Positions 54,845 to 63,138 of a DNA stretch of 64,000 nt are shown one piece after another. Within the stretch, counting starts at the first letter, position 1. Every line of letters starts with the position of its first letter. The stretch covers positions 1-64,000 of the forward strand of contig DWXB01000019.1 of NCBI GenBank assembly GCA_019119415.1, read 5' to 3'. The DNA is from Candidatus Ligilactobacillus avistercoris (lineage in GTDB: Bacteria; Bacillota; Bacilli; Lactobacillales; Lactobacillaceae). The notes beneath the pieces were generated by a model. That model saw only the letters and a list, made by a program, of their open reading frames with translations. It did no database searches and was not told the origin of the DNA. A program made the position numbers and the translations under genes.

Positions 54845-55051
54845 AGACCAGAGCATAAATGCGATTAACACCGTGGCAAAGCCAAGAACTGTGTGCATAC
54901 TAAAAATTCCAACGAGATCTGGCTACCTAAACGCCTTCCCATCCCTTCGACCATTATTCTCATCAAAATTTCACAATTTATGTTCATTTTTGACTACCAC
55001 TCCCCCACCGGAACCCTTATATTTAAGCCACGGTTCCACGGGAGGTGTTTC

Positions 55052-55639
55052 ATGACAAACACTCGTGCCGATTCGCAGCTTCGAGCTTACTATGCATCAC
55101 CGACTAGTGCTAATTTCAATGCATTGTTTGACCAGTATTCTCCGCTGGTCCGCAGTATGCTGAGCCGGGTCCGTTTTATCCCTGGCTATGACTGGGACGA
55201 CCTTGAACAAGAGGCCCGCATCGTCTGCTGGCGGGCCGTGACTTCCTTTTCATTAACAAACGATGTCTCGTTTGGGGCGTATTTCCGGGTTTGTCTTTCA
55301 CACTGCATTGCTGGATTGATTCGTGAGGCCCATACCCAGAAAAGAGGGGTTGCGTTTGCAACAACATCGCTGGAACACTTTGTTGATACCAGGGGGATTC
55401 ATCCTAGCGACACCATCGCACACGCACCATCCGCTGAGGATATCGTCATCCTACGCGAATGGCTCCGGATTTACGCGGAACAGCTAAATGTCCGGGAGGC
55501 GTTCCTTCTATGGAGCTTTCTGACAGAACCCCGCTGTACTGCCTCAACCCTTGCACAGCAAATGCAGTGCTCCCGTTCATCAGTTTACAGTCTCCTTTAC
55601 CGGTGTAAAACGAAACTGCGCCAGCCATCTTCCCAGTGA
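55052..55639 (+). CDS. Sigma-70 family RNA polymerase sigma factor-like protein
   Basis: A 195-residue protein with a sigma region 2-like segment (about residues 20-65: FDQYSPLVRSML, the DWDDLEQEARIVCWRAV helix that matches region 2.1-2.2) and a region 4-like helix-turn-helix at the C-terminus (ASTLAQQMQCSRSSVYSLLYR). This is the layout of small alternative sigma factors such as lactobacillar ComX/SigH, which control late competence genes. Identity is by pattern, not by strong match. GGGAGGTG precedes ATG 55052; longer in-frame starts lack a binding site. An inverted repeat GGAACC / GGTTCC (55010-55037) lies in the leader. An EndA-like nuclease gene lies two genes downstream. Confidence 0.72.
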   Translation: MTNTRADSQLRAYYASPTSANFNALFDQYSPLVRSMLSRVRFIPGYDWDDLEQEARIVCWRAVTSFSLTNDVSFGAYFRVCLSHCIAGLIREAHTQKRGVAFATTSLEHFVDTRGIHPSDTIAHAPSAEDIVILREWLRIYAEQLNVREAFLLWSFLTEPRCTASTLAQQMQCSRSSVYSLLYRCKTKLRQPSSQ

Positions 55640-55662
55640 TTACACTTCCACAGTGGAACCGC

Positions 55663-55689
55663 ACCACCGGGTTTCCCGGTGGTTTTACA
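55663..55689 (+). terminator. Terminator of the sigma-like gene
   Basis: ACCACCGG / CCGGTGGT stem followed by TTTTA. Confidence 0.75.
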
Positions 55690-55717
55690 TAATAACGCCA
55701 GCGACCGCAATCTCTGG

Positions 55718-55723
55718 TAGAAT
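55718..55723 (+). promoter_or_regulatory. -10 box of the DUF805-nuclease pair
   Basis: TAGAAT preceded by TGG (extended -10), 39 bases before the DUF805 ATG. No clear -35. Confidence 0.4.
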
Positions 55724-55761
55724 AGAGGCTAGTTACTATTTGCTAAAGGAGTCCAATTGTT

Positions 55762-56208
55762 ATGTTTCGGAATATTTTTCACGCGTGGACCGATGCCTTT
55801 CGGTACATCTTCAACTGGCGCAAATCAGCTAGTAGGAAACAATTCTGGCTTGCCCAGCTAATCCTTCTTCCCATCGCCGTGATTTTTGCGCTTATCAAGT
55901 GGTTCTCATGGGGTCATTCAGGCCTACTCGTCGCCCTTGCAATGTTTATCGTTACCGTTTTCTTCGCTGCTAATTGCTTGGCTTCCCTTGGACTAGCTGC
56001 CCGCCGACTCCGGGACGTGGGATTCAGCCTGAACGCAGTTATCCTGTTCTTCTGCGCAATGTACCTCGTACGGCTTTTTTCCGGAATTGTTTTTGCGGTC
56101 ATCTTCGTTCTTGAATTAATTGTCCTGATGCTTCCAACCGATAAACTTCGCGTTGCTCCCCAAAGTATTTGGACGGTTATCTGCGAACCACGCGATGGGC
56201 ATAAATAG
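55762..56208 (+). CDS. DUF805 membrane protein
   Basis: A 148-residue protein with the DUF805 pattern: SRKQFWLAQLILLP after an amphipathic start, then membrane helices (about 30-48, 52-75, 88-125) and AARRLRDVGFSLNA. Function unknown. AAAGGAG precedes the ATG. It is separated by 14 bases from the nuclease gene and probably shares its transcript. It is related in fold type to the zinc-ribbon protein at 4343. Confidence 0.78.
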   Translation: MFRNIFHAWTDAFRYIFNWRKSASRKQFWLAQLILLPIAVIFALIKWFSWGHSGLLVALAMFIVTVFFAANCLASLGLAARRLRDVGFSLNAVILFFCAMYLVRLFSGIVFAVIFVLELIVLMLPTDKLRVAPQSIWTVICEPRDGHK

Positions 56209-56222
56209 GAAGGAGACGCGTA

Positions 56223-57092
56223 ATGAGAAAAAAGCATAACTGGTTTGGGCGAATTACCGCGGCGGCCCTTGTCTTCCTAACAATTCTTGGGGGAACCATT
56301 ACCGCTGCCATTCCGGGCATTTCCCGGCCAACAATTACTTCTGTTGCCGCTGATAACGATGATGCAACGGCGGCGCACCTCGCAAGCCTCAATTACCGCC
56401 CTGGAACTTCCCCGATTGTTCAGGTTAACGGGGGAAAATCCACCCTGGCACTCAGCGACTGGCACTCTAACCACGTTGAATACAGCCACCTTGACCGGCT
56501 AAACAGAACTACTGCGCCCGCAACGGCGATGTTAATGCCGCGCAACGTGGCAAGCGATCAGCTGCGGGAACGGCAAACGGTTAAGCCCACCGGCTGGCAC
56601 CAGAAATTTAACCGCCACCATACGGCAATCCTAAACCGGGGCCACATCATTGCCTACTCGCTCTCCAAGGGAATTGCGACGACGGGACAATACGACCCTG
56701 CCCAACAGTCAGGCGACCAGAATAACCCCCGCAACCTCTTCACCCAGACGGCCTTTTGTAACCAAAAACTGCAAACGATTTATGAGGGGAAGGTCCGGCG
56801 AGCCCTCCGGGAAGGCGCCCGGGTCATTTACCGGGTCCAACCCATTTTCCAAGGAAACGACCTAGTGGCAAAAGGAGTATGGATGCAAGCGGTGGGCTCA
56901 AACGGGCTTAACTTTAACGTTTACCTGTATAACGTCCAGCCCGGATACCAATTTAACTATCAGGACGGGACGTCAACCAGTGATCCGGCAATGACCGTGC
57001 CGACCCCGCCGGATGCACCGCATTACGACCGTTACCGGGTTCACGGAATGCGCCATCACTACCACCATTATCGGCGCGTTTGTCGGTGGTAA
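56223..57092 (+). CDS. Secreted DNA/RNA non-specific endonuclease (EndA-like)
   Basis: A 289-residue beta-beta-alpha-metal nuclease with an N-terminal signal or anchor (about residues 10-32). The catalytic motif is NRGH at 138-141 (His141 general base; the usual first residue is Asp), followed by the metal-ligand Asn in NPRNLFTQTAFCNQ. It resembles EndA, the nuclease that degrades one DNA strand during uptake in competent streptococci, but could simply be a secreted nuclease. The C-terminus is His/Tyr/Arg-rich (MRHHYHHYRR). AAGGAG precedes the ATG. A long terminator hairpin follows. Confidence 0.82.
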   Translation: MRKKHNWFGRITAAALVFLTILGGTITAAIPGISRPTITSVAADNDDATAAHLASLNYRPGTSPIVQVNGGKSTLALSDWHSNHVEYSHLDRLNRTTAPATAMLMPRNVASDQLRERQTVKPTGWHQKFNRHHTAILNRGHIIAYSLSKGIATTGQYDPAQQSGDQNNPRNLFTQTAFCNQKLQTIYEGKVRRALREGARVIYRVQPIFQGNDLVAKGVWMQAVGSNGLNFNVYLYNVQPGYQFNYQDGTSTSDPAMTVPTPPDAPHYDRYRVHGMRHHYHHYRRVCRW

Positions 57093-57107
57093 CAGTAATA
57101 ATTAATT

Positions 57108-57180
57108 AAAAAACGAGCGTAACAGAAGTTTGAACCCCCGAACCGATAGCTTCGGGTTTCTGCTTCCGTTACGCTCGTTC
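57108..57180. terminator. Convergent terminator between the nuclease and sugar transporter genes
   Basis: AACGAGCGTAACAGAAG / CTTCCGTTACGCTCGTT with an inner stem (CCCGAA / TTCGGG). The minus-strand U-run (six U) serves the transporter gene. Confidence 0.8.
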
Positions 57181-57200
57181 ACTTTACTCAAAAATCCCTT

Positions 57201-58568
57201 TTACCGGTTCCCCTTCGTGTACTGTTGCTCGATTTCTTCCAGCGTGTGCCCCTTCGTTTCCGGAACAGCTAGCCAAACAAAGAGGACCGCCGCAAAACAG
57301 ACCAACCCAAAAATTCCAAAAACGGTTGCCTGCCTCATCATTGCCGTCATTACCGGGAAAATCAAGCCAACAACAAACGCTCCTACCCAGTTAAAGGCGG
57401 ACGCTAACCCCGAGGCTTTTCCGCGAACAGCCAACGGGAAGATTTCGCCAACCAGCACCCACGTCAAGGGCGCCCACGTAAACCCGTAGAACGCAACGTA
57501 AATGCATAGCAGGACCAGCGTGATGAACGGATTAGCGTACGGCCACAGCCAGTTAATTACTACCGGAAGGACAAATGCTAGCCCCATTCCGGTGCCACCA
57601 AAAATCAGCAAAGTGCGGCGGTTAAAGTGACTTGCAATGGCCAGGAAAACAAACGATGCCCCCAACAGGATCAACCCCTCAATTACGGGCCACATTAAGT
57701 TGGAAGCTGCCGCGTGCCCTGTTGCCTGGGCCACGATTAATGGGATGTAGTAGAAAATAGCATTGACTCCAATAAACTGTTGTAACCCCGCAACGCCGAC
57801 ACCGGCAATTACTAATGCGCGGTACTTTCCCGTCAGCATTTGACCGTACGGCAGGGCCCGTTCAGCCGCATCCTGGGCGCTAACCTGCTGAATCGTCGCA
57901 ATTTCTGCATCAATGTCAGCATCGGGCTGCATTACCCGAAGAACCTGTGCAGCCGCCGCACGGTTTCCCTGAACCATTAAGAACCGGGGCGTCGCCGGCA
58001 GTCTCAAACTCCCAACTAAAAGAATCAGCGCCGGAACCGCCGCCATTCCAAGCATGGCTCGCCATGCAAGCGAAGCGGGTAAATCCTTCAAGCAGTAATC
58101 AACCACGTACGACAGTAACGTCCCCGCCGCAATCATGGTAAAGTTAATCCCCGTCATCCGACCCCGCAACCGCGCAGGCGCCATTTCGGCCATGTACGCC
58201 GGAACAATCGCCGAGAGCGCCCCCACGGATAACCCGAGAATAATCCGGACGGCAATCAACAACCACCCGCCATCATTCGGAACAACCGCTGAGACGAGGG
58301 ACCCACAGGCAAAAACCGTTGCCGCTACGGTAATCATGGTTTTACGGCCATACCGGTCCGCCCACCGGCCAGCTAACAGGCCCCCAAAAATTGCCCCGAA
58401 CATCAGCGACGACGTAATCATTCCAATAATTAGCGCGTTGTGCATGTGCCAATCCAGCTGGAGAAATGGGAGGGCACCGGTCATTACCCCGATGTCGTAC
58501 CCGAATAAAATTCCCCCAAATGAGCCAAAAAAGTATACGTACGGTCGTGAGAGTCGTTCTTTTTGCAT
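57201..58568 (-). CDS. Sugar:proton symporter, MFS sugar porter family
   Basis: A 455-residue, 12-helix major facilitator. Sugar-porter signatures: GFDIGV-like GYDIGVMTGALPFL in TM1, GRWADRYGRKTM in loop 2-3, PAYMAEMAPARLRGR, GLQQFIGVNAIFYY and PETKGHTLEEIE at the end. This set resembles xylose/arabinose-proton symporters; the sugar is not fixed. GATGGGGGA lies before the ATG, and a minus-strand TATAAT lies at 58609-58604. Monocistronic. Confidence 0.88.
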   Translation of the reverse strand: MQKERLSRPYVYFFGSFGGILFGYDIGVMTGALPFLQLDWHMHNALIIGMITSSLMFGAIFGGLLAGRWADRYGRKTMITVAATVFACGSLVSAVVPNDGGWLLIAVRIILGLSVGALSAIVPAYMAEMAPARLRGRMTGINFTMIAAGTLLSYVVDYCLKDLPASLAWRAMLGMAAVPALILLVGSLRLPATPRFLMVQGNRAAAAQVLRVMQPDADIDAEIATIQQVSAQDAAERALPYGQMLTGKYRALVIAGVGVAGLQQFIGVNAIFYYIPLIVAQATGHAAASNLMWPVIEGLILLGASFVFLAIASHFNRRTLLIFGGTGMGLAFVLPVVINWLWPYANPFITLVLLCIYVAFYGFTWAPLTWVLVGEIFPLAVRGKASGLASAFNWVGAFVVGLIFPVMTAMMRQATVFGIFGLVCFAAVLFVWLAVPETKGHTLEEIEQQYTKGNR

Positions 58569-58681
58569 CTAAATCCCCCATCCTCTTCAGTTTCTTCCGA
58601 TATATTATAAGCAAAACAACGCGATGTGCCTAGTACTTTGCTCATAAAATTAGAATTCTTCAAAAATAATTCTGACCAAAA

Positions 58682-58708
58682 AAGGGGCCAGCTGTCAGCT
58701 GGCCCCTT
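58682..58708 (-). terminator. Terminator of the MMPL transporter gene
   Basis: Near-perfect palindrome AAGGGGCCAGCTG / CAGCTGGCCCCTT with a minus-strand run of six U. Confidence 0.85.
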
Positions 58709-58733
58709 ATGTCATATTTTCAATTCACGCTAG

Positions 58734-61700
58734 CTACTTCTTCCGCCGCCGAACAACTTCGGCCTCCTTTTCCATCCGATCCGTTAACGGGTATGTCAAC
58801 CGTAACAGGCTCGGGATGATTAGTGGAATGGCAAAGACCAGAATAATCAACCCGATAATTACTACGAGGGCAACCTGGATCAACGTCAGCACACCTGACG
58901 GAATCAACGCGGCAAACGTTCCGCTCAGGATAGTAGCCGCGGAAATGACCACCGCCCCGATTTCGAGAGCCGCCGTTACAATTCGTTTAGCCGGCGTTGC
59001 CGAACCCATGTCAAATTCACGGTACCGCATCATCAGGAAGATACTGTAGTCAACCCCCAACGCAATGAGGACAACGAAGCCAAAGAACGGTGTGTTCCAG
59101 GTCAACATTGAATGCCCCATCGTAACGGTGCTAATCCACCGCGTAATATCCAGCGACATCACGTACGCCAGAAGAAGGGTTCCGACAATGTAGAACGGTT
59201 GGAGAACCGAGCGGGTAATTACCATCAATGCCAGGAGAATCCCCGTCAGCATGATTGCCGCCGTCCGCATAAAGTCGTTTTGGGCCACCTTATGCGTATC
59301 GTTTGTCTTTGCGGACTGCCCGCCCAAGGCAACGGTTGCCCCAACAAGCGGCGTTCCCTTCACTGACTGGTTAACGATTGCCCGGAGTTCATCAACCTTG
59401 TGCATTGCCCGTAATGAACTTGGGTTCATGTCCAGAATAATCGTGAACTTAACGGCCTTTTTATCAGCTGACAAGTAGCTGTCTTCCGCCGTCTTGTACG
59501 TCTTACTCTTTAAAATATTCTTTGGAACGTAGTACGTGTCTGCCGCGGCAGAATTCTTCAACCCCGTCAGGTAGCTATTTGCCGCCCCGACACCGTCGTT
59601 AATCTTTTGGGCACCAGCGCTGGCAGTTTGCAACCCGTATTCAAGCTGCTGCATCTGGCCGATAAGCCCCTGCATCTCCGTTGCCATCTGGGTAATACCG
59701 TCATTTAGCGTCGATAACCCGGCCGTTAACTCACCCTGCTTAGCAGCTAGAAGCGCTGCGCCATTCTCAAGTTGGTTGGCACCGGCGGCCGCACTAGCTA
59801 CCCCGTTGGTGTACTGCTGCAGGCTATTTTGCATTCCGCTCGCCCCGTTTTGCAGCTGGTTAAGCCCGTTTGCCACCTGAGCCGAACCGTTCTGCAACTG
59901 GCCAAGAACGTTGGACAGTTGGCTGGCTGAGGACTGCAACTGGTTAAGCTGCTGTTGCATTGCGCCGACGTTCATTCCGCTCGCCTGCTGTTTCAGGTTA
60001 TTTAGCTGATCGCTCGCACTCTTCAGGGTGTTTAACTGACTGGAAAGCTGATTCCCGGCCTGCTGAACGTTCCCCATATCGTTTTGCAGGTTCTGGGCCG
60101 CCGACTTAGCGTCGTTCACCGCCCCACTGTTCTGCTGCTGCATCTGACCAACGGCCTGCTGCAATGCCCCCTGCAGTTGCTGCTTTTGTTGCGGGGATAA
60201 CCCAGAAACCGCGCCGGCGACCTGGTTGGCGACCTGGTTGGCGACCTGGTTGGTGTCAACCCCGTTACCGCCCATCTTACCAAGGGCCTGTTGCAGGGCA
60301 GCCGCATCATTTTTCGCCTTATTACTATTTTGTTCAAGGGACTGGGCAGTTTGTTGAACCTTCCCCATATCAGGCATGTTATTCAACGCATTAAGCGCAC
60401 TGTTCATCGAGTTAAGCGCTGAGTTTAACTGGCTTAACTGTTGCGGGTTCAGCTGTGATTGAACCTGCTGTTGAACCTGGCTCAAGCCGTTTGCCACCTG
60501 GTTAGCCCCGTTTTGCAGCTGGCCAATACTATCAACCAGCTGACCCGTGCCGTTCTGGATCGCGCCTTGTTGGGCATTCAACAGGTTAAGTCCGTTGCCA
60601 AGCGTTCCCGCACCGTTTGCCAGGGTGTTAGCGCCAGCCTGAAGCTGTTCGCTCCCGCTCAATAGCTGATTAGAGCCGGCAGCCAGCATGTTAACCCCAT
60701 CAATTCCGCCTTGCAGGTTTGCGCCCTGCATTTGGGCAACCGCACCGTTCAACCCATTACTAATTTGGTTCAACCCTTTCCGGGCGTCCTTCATTCCGCT
60801 CGTAATCGTTCCCAGTTGATCCTTGACGTACAGCTGTTTGATGCGACCACCACCAGGCTCCGTCACCGTCGCAACCGTCTTTACTCCTGGAACCCGCTGT
60901 AAGCGCTGAGCAAGCGCATCAATCTCCCGCAGGTCCTTTTCGTTATCCAGCCGGTGGTTTGTCCGGATGTATAACGTGGTCGGCTCTGCGGTCCCCGGAG
61001 TGAAGTGCTTTTGCACGACGCGGAATCCTTCCTTAGCCGGGAGGGTATCCCGCAACTCGACAAGCGTGTCGTAGTTTAGCGGGTGGCTTCCGGACAAGAG
61101 GAACGGTAAGGCACATAAAACAGCAACGCCAAGGCCGAGAAGCGGCATTTTCACCGCATTGGATGAAATCCAGTGCCATAACTTACTCTTGCTGGATCCG
61201 TTAAACTGCTTAGTCGGCCAGAAGATCTTCTGCCCTAACAGCGCCATAAAAAACGGGTTAAGTGTGAGCAGTGCCAGCAGCAGAACCGCTACGGCTACGG
61301 CCACCCCAAGCGTTGACTTATAAATACTAAACTTAGCTAATCCAAGCGTTGCAAACCCGATCAGAACGGTGGAACCACTCATGAGAATCGTATGACCCGC
61401 TACCTTCAACGCGTTGCGGGTCGCCGTTACCCGATCGAGTCCCTTACTGAGCTCCTCCTTAAACTGATCAAACAGCAAGATATTGTAGTCCGTCCCAATC
61501 CCAAAGAGCACAACCACCATGAAAACCTGGGTAAAGTTCGATAGTGGGAACCCAAAGTGCTTGGCCAAATTCATTACAACGCTCAGTGAAATCAGGAACG
61601 AAATTCCCACTGAAAGGAGTGAGAAAATCGGGGTAAGCGGTGAGCGGAAAACGTACGCCAGCACAATGAAGATGAAGATAATGGTGATTAACTCCGTCTT

Positions 61701-62243
61701 CTTGATTCCCTCTTCGGTTTCAGCATCAAAGTCATCCTGGAGGATATCCGCGCCGGTCACGTAGGTTTTTACCCCTGCGGTTTTTGCTCCCTGTTCGAGC
61801 TTTTCGCGCATCTGGGCAACCGGTTCCTTCTTATCAACGTTTAACTGCAGCAGTTCCGTTGTTTTATCCTTAGAAATCAGCTGCTTTTTCGTATACTTGT
61901 TTTCATTTGGCGCCGTCATCGCCTTAATATGATACCGCTGCTTATGCGCCTTCAGGTACGAAATCGTCGTGTTAATCCGGTGTTTCTGCTGGGCACTCAG
62001 CTTATCATTTCCGTTATTAAACACCACGACAACTTCCCGCGTGTTGTCCATGTGATGTCCCCAATGATTTTGAATCACCTGGGCCACCTGACTATTCGCT
62101 GATGCTGGAAGCTTAATTTGGCCCTTTTCCCGCACCAACGCGCTAACATTTGGCATCATGAAAAGCCCTACAAGAAGCAGAACAATCCAAACCAGCGCCT
62201 GAGCAATGTAGCGCCGTTTATGTCGTTGGTTTTGTTCGTTCAT
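58734..62243 (-). CDS. Giant MMPL/RND-family transporter with long coiled-coil insert
   Basis: A 1169-residue protein. An N-terminal helix (about residues 14-33) and an extracytoplasmic part are followed by an MMPL membrane block (about 185-380). A very long extracytoplasmic region (about 400-930) comes next, rich in Gln, Asn, Gly, Ala and Leu, with repeated LxNGxxQLxxG-type heptads. A second MMPL block (GVDYSIFLMMRYRE, about 960-1150) ends the protein. This layout occurs in MMPL transporters of lactobacilli that move lipids, sterol-like or antimicrobial compounds; the substrate is unknown. ATG 62243 has AAAGGAG upstream. A TetR regulator is divergent. Three copies of a 12-base unit lie at 60217-60252. 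Confidence 0.85.
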   Translation of the reverse strand: MNEQNQRHKRRYIAQALVWIVLLLVGLFMMPNVSALVREKGQIKLPASANSQVAQVIQNHWGHHMDNTREVVVVFNNGNDKLSAQQKHRINTTISYLKAHKQRYHIKAMTAPNENKYTKKQLISKDKTTELLQLNVDKKEPVAQMREKLEQGAKTAGVKTYVTGADILQDDFDAETEEGIKKTELITIIFIFIVLAYVFRSPLTPIFSLLSVGISFLISLSVVMNLAKHFGFPLSNFTQVFMVVVLFGIGTDYNILLFDQFKEELSKGLDRVTATRNALKVAGHTILMSGSTVLIGFATLGLAKFSIYKSTLGVAVAVAVLLLALLTLNPFFMALLGQKIFWPTKQFNGSSKSKLWHWISSNAVKMPLLGLGVAVLCALPFLLSGSHPLNYDTLVELRDTLPAKEGFRVVQKHFTPGTAEPTTLYIRTNHRLDNEKDLREIDALAQRLQRVPGVKTVATVTEPGGGRIKQLYVKDQLGTITSGMKDARKGLNQISNGLNGAVAQMQGANLQGGIDGVNMLAAGSNQLLSGSEQLQAGANTLANGAGTLGNGLNLLNAQQGAIQNGTGQLVDSIGQLQNGANQVANGLSQVQQQVQSQLNPQQLSQLNSALNSMNSALNALNNMPDMGKVQQTAQSLEQNSNKAKNDAAALQQALGKMGGNGVDTNQVANQVANQVAGAVSGLSPQQKQQLQGALQQAVGQMQQQNSGAVNDAKSAAQNLQNDMGNVQQAGNQLSSQLNTLKSASDQLNNLKQQASGMNVGAMQQQLNQLQSSASQLSNVLGQLQNGSAQVANGLNQLQNGASGMQNSLQQYTNGVASAAAGANQLENGAALLAAKQGELTAGLSTLNDGITQMATEMQGLIGQMQQLEYGLQTASAGAQKINDGVGAANSYLTGLKNSAAADTYYVPKNILKSKTYKTAEDSYLSADKKAVKFTIILDMNPSSLRAMHKVDELRAIVNQSVKGTPLVGATVALGGQSAKTNDTHKVAQNDFMRTAAIMLTGILLALMVITRSVLQPFYIVGTLLLAYVMSLDITRWISTVTMGHSMLTWNTPFFGFVVLIALGVDYSIFLMMRYREFDMGSATPAKRIVTAALEIGAVVISAATILSGTFAALIPSGVLTLIQVALVVIIGLIILVFAIPLIIPSLLRLTYPLTDRMEKEAEVVRRRKK
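60217..60252. repeat. Three tandem copies of a 12-base unit in the MMPL gene
   Basis: GCGACCTGGTTG repeated three times exactly. In frame it encodes repeated Asn-Gln-Val-Ala. Copy-number change would add or remove four residues without a frameshift. Confidence 0.9.
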
Positions 62244-62305
62244 AATATTCTCCTTTCTTCCCTTTTCACTGTTTCTCGCGAAATAAACACAGTGTTGCTT
62301 TTCAC

Positions 62306-62327
62306 GTATCATGATACCGCGATTATA
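62306..62327 (-). promoter_or_regulatory. MMPL promoter -10 and palindromic operator
   Basis: Minus-strand TATAAT (62327-62322) is followed at the expected start site by the perfect palindrome GTATCATGATAC (62306-62317), a good candidate TetR operator. The -35 (GGTTTT, 17-base spacer) is weak. Confidence 0.55.
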
Positions 62328-62391
62328 ACCCCGCGACAACGGACAAAACCAGCGAAAGTGTTGCCCTAATTTCATTGATTATTGGTTTTTT

Positions 62392-62432
62392 AAGCAACAA
62401 TATGTTGTTTTAAGAGAAGAACATGGTAGGAT
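62392..62432 (+). promoter_or_regulatory. tetR promoter with inverted repeat
   Basis: TTGTTT (62405-62410), 16-base spacer, TAGGAT (62427-62432). The imperfect repeat AAGCAACA-ATA-TGTTGTTT (62392-62410) covers the -35, fitting autoregulation. Confidence 0.5.
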
Positions 62433-62455
62433 AAACGTAGCGAGGGGGAGTACAT

Positions 62456-63082
62456 ATGACAGTGCACGGAAAAGTCGCAACAACGCAACGAAAAATTAAG
62501 GCCGCCTTTATTTACCTGGTAAACGAAAAGGGCCTCAGTCGCGTGACCGTCAAGGACATTACGCAAGCGGCGGACATTAACCGGAGCACGTTTTACAAGC
62601 ATTTTGTGGATAAACCGGCCCTGGTTGGCCACTACGAGCAAACCATCCTCACGGAAATCGCCGCTTCATTAAATGATGGTTTCATTAAGCATTTACCAGA
62701 AAACGGCGTGGCCACCGCTGAATCCCAAATGAAGTTGTACGCAACGGTTAGTAAAATCGTGGATTACATTTACGAGGAGTTTGACCTCGCCAAGGCGCTT
62801 CTCGGTCCGAACGGGGATCCCCACTTCGAGGATAAGATTAAGCGTTGGCTAATCGACATCATTGATAAGGACCTCGACATCATCAAGGGAAACCACCAGA
62901 TGACGCCCACTCTCCCCAACGACTACGCGCATGAAATCATTATTTCCCAAATCCTTGACATCATTAAGCTGTGGTTGACTAAGGACAACCCCGAACCACC
63001 CCAGCAAATTACCGAAATTATCATGCGGACCCGCTACATGAGTCCCCACGATATTCTGGGGGTTACTAATTCTGGAAATTAA
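62456..63082 (+). CDS. TetR/AcrR family transcriptional regulator
   Basis: A 208-residue regulator. The N-terminal helix-turn-helix (TVKDITQAADINRSTFYKHF, residues about 34-53) is the TetR signature. The C-terminal ligand domain resembles TetR_C_7-type members. It is divergent from the MMPL transporter and likely represses it and itself; this is inferred from position and palindromes. The ribosome binding site AGGGGGAGU would pair over 9 bases with the C-rich loops of both RNA candidates. Confidence 0.88.
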   Translation: MTVHGKVATTQRKIKAAFIYLVNEKGLSRVTVKDITQAADINRSTFYKHFVDKPALVGHYEQTILTEIAASLNDGFIKHLPENGVATAESQMKLYATVSKIVDYIYEEFDLAKALLGPNGDPHFEDKIKRWLIDIIDKDLDIIKGNHQMTPTLPNDYAHEIIISQILDIIKLWLTKDNPEPPQQITEIIMRTRYMSPHDILGVTNSGN

Positions 63083-63084
63083 AG

Positions 63085-63120
63085 AAAAACGGATCGTCCA
63101 AATAAGGATGATCCGTTTTT
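63085..63120. terminator. Bidirectional terminator between tetR and ackA
   Basis: AAAAACGGATC / GATCCGTTTTT stem, symmetric, with U-runs for both converging genes. Confidence 0.85.
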
Positions 63121-63138
63121 CACACGTTATCTTACCAA

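Noticed and set aside
54800..54898. A 32-codon minus-strand frame with a hydrophobic N-terminus, reminiscent of small type I toxins.
   Set aside because: The intrinsic terminator at 54844-54809 lies before its stop codon, so the transcript would lack the stop. The ribosome binding site is also poor.
62270..62285. A parS-like 16-mer upstream of the MMPL gene.
   Set aside because: Three mismatches to the consensus, including the central CGTG, and it is far from the ParB operon; more likely part of a promoter repeat.
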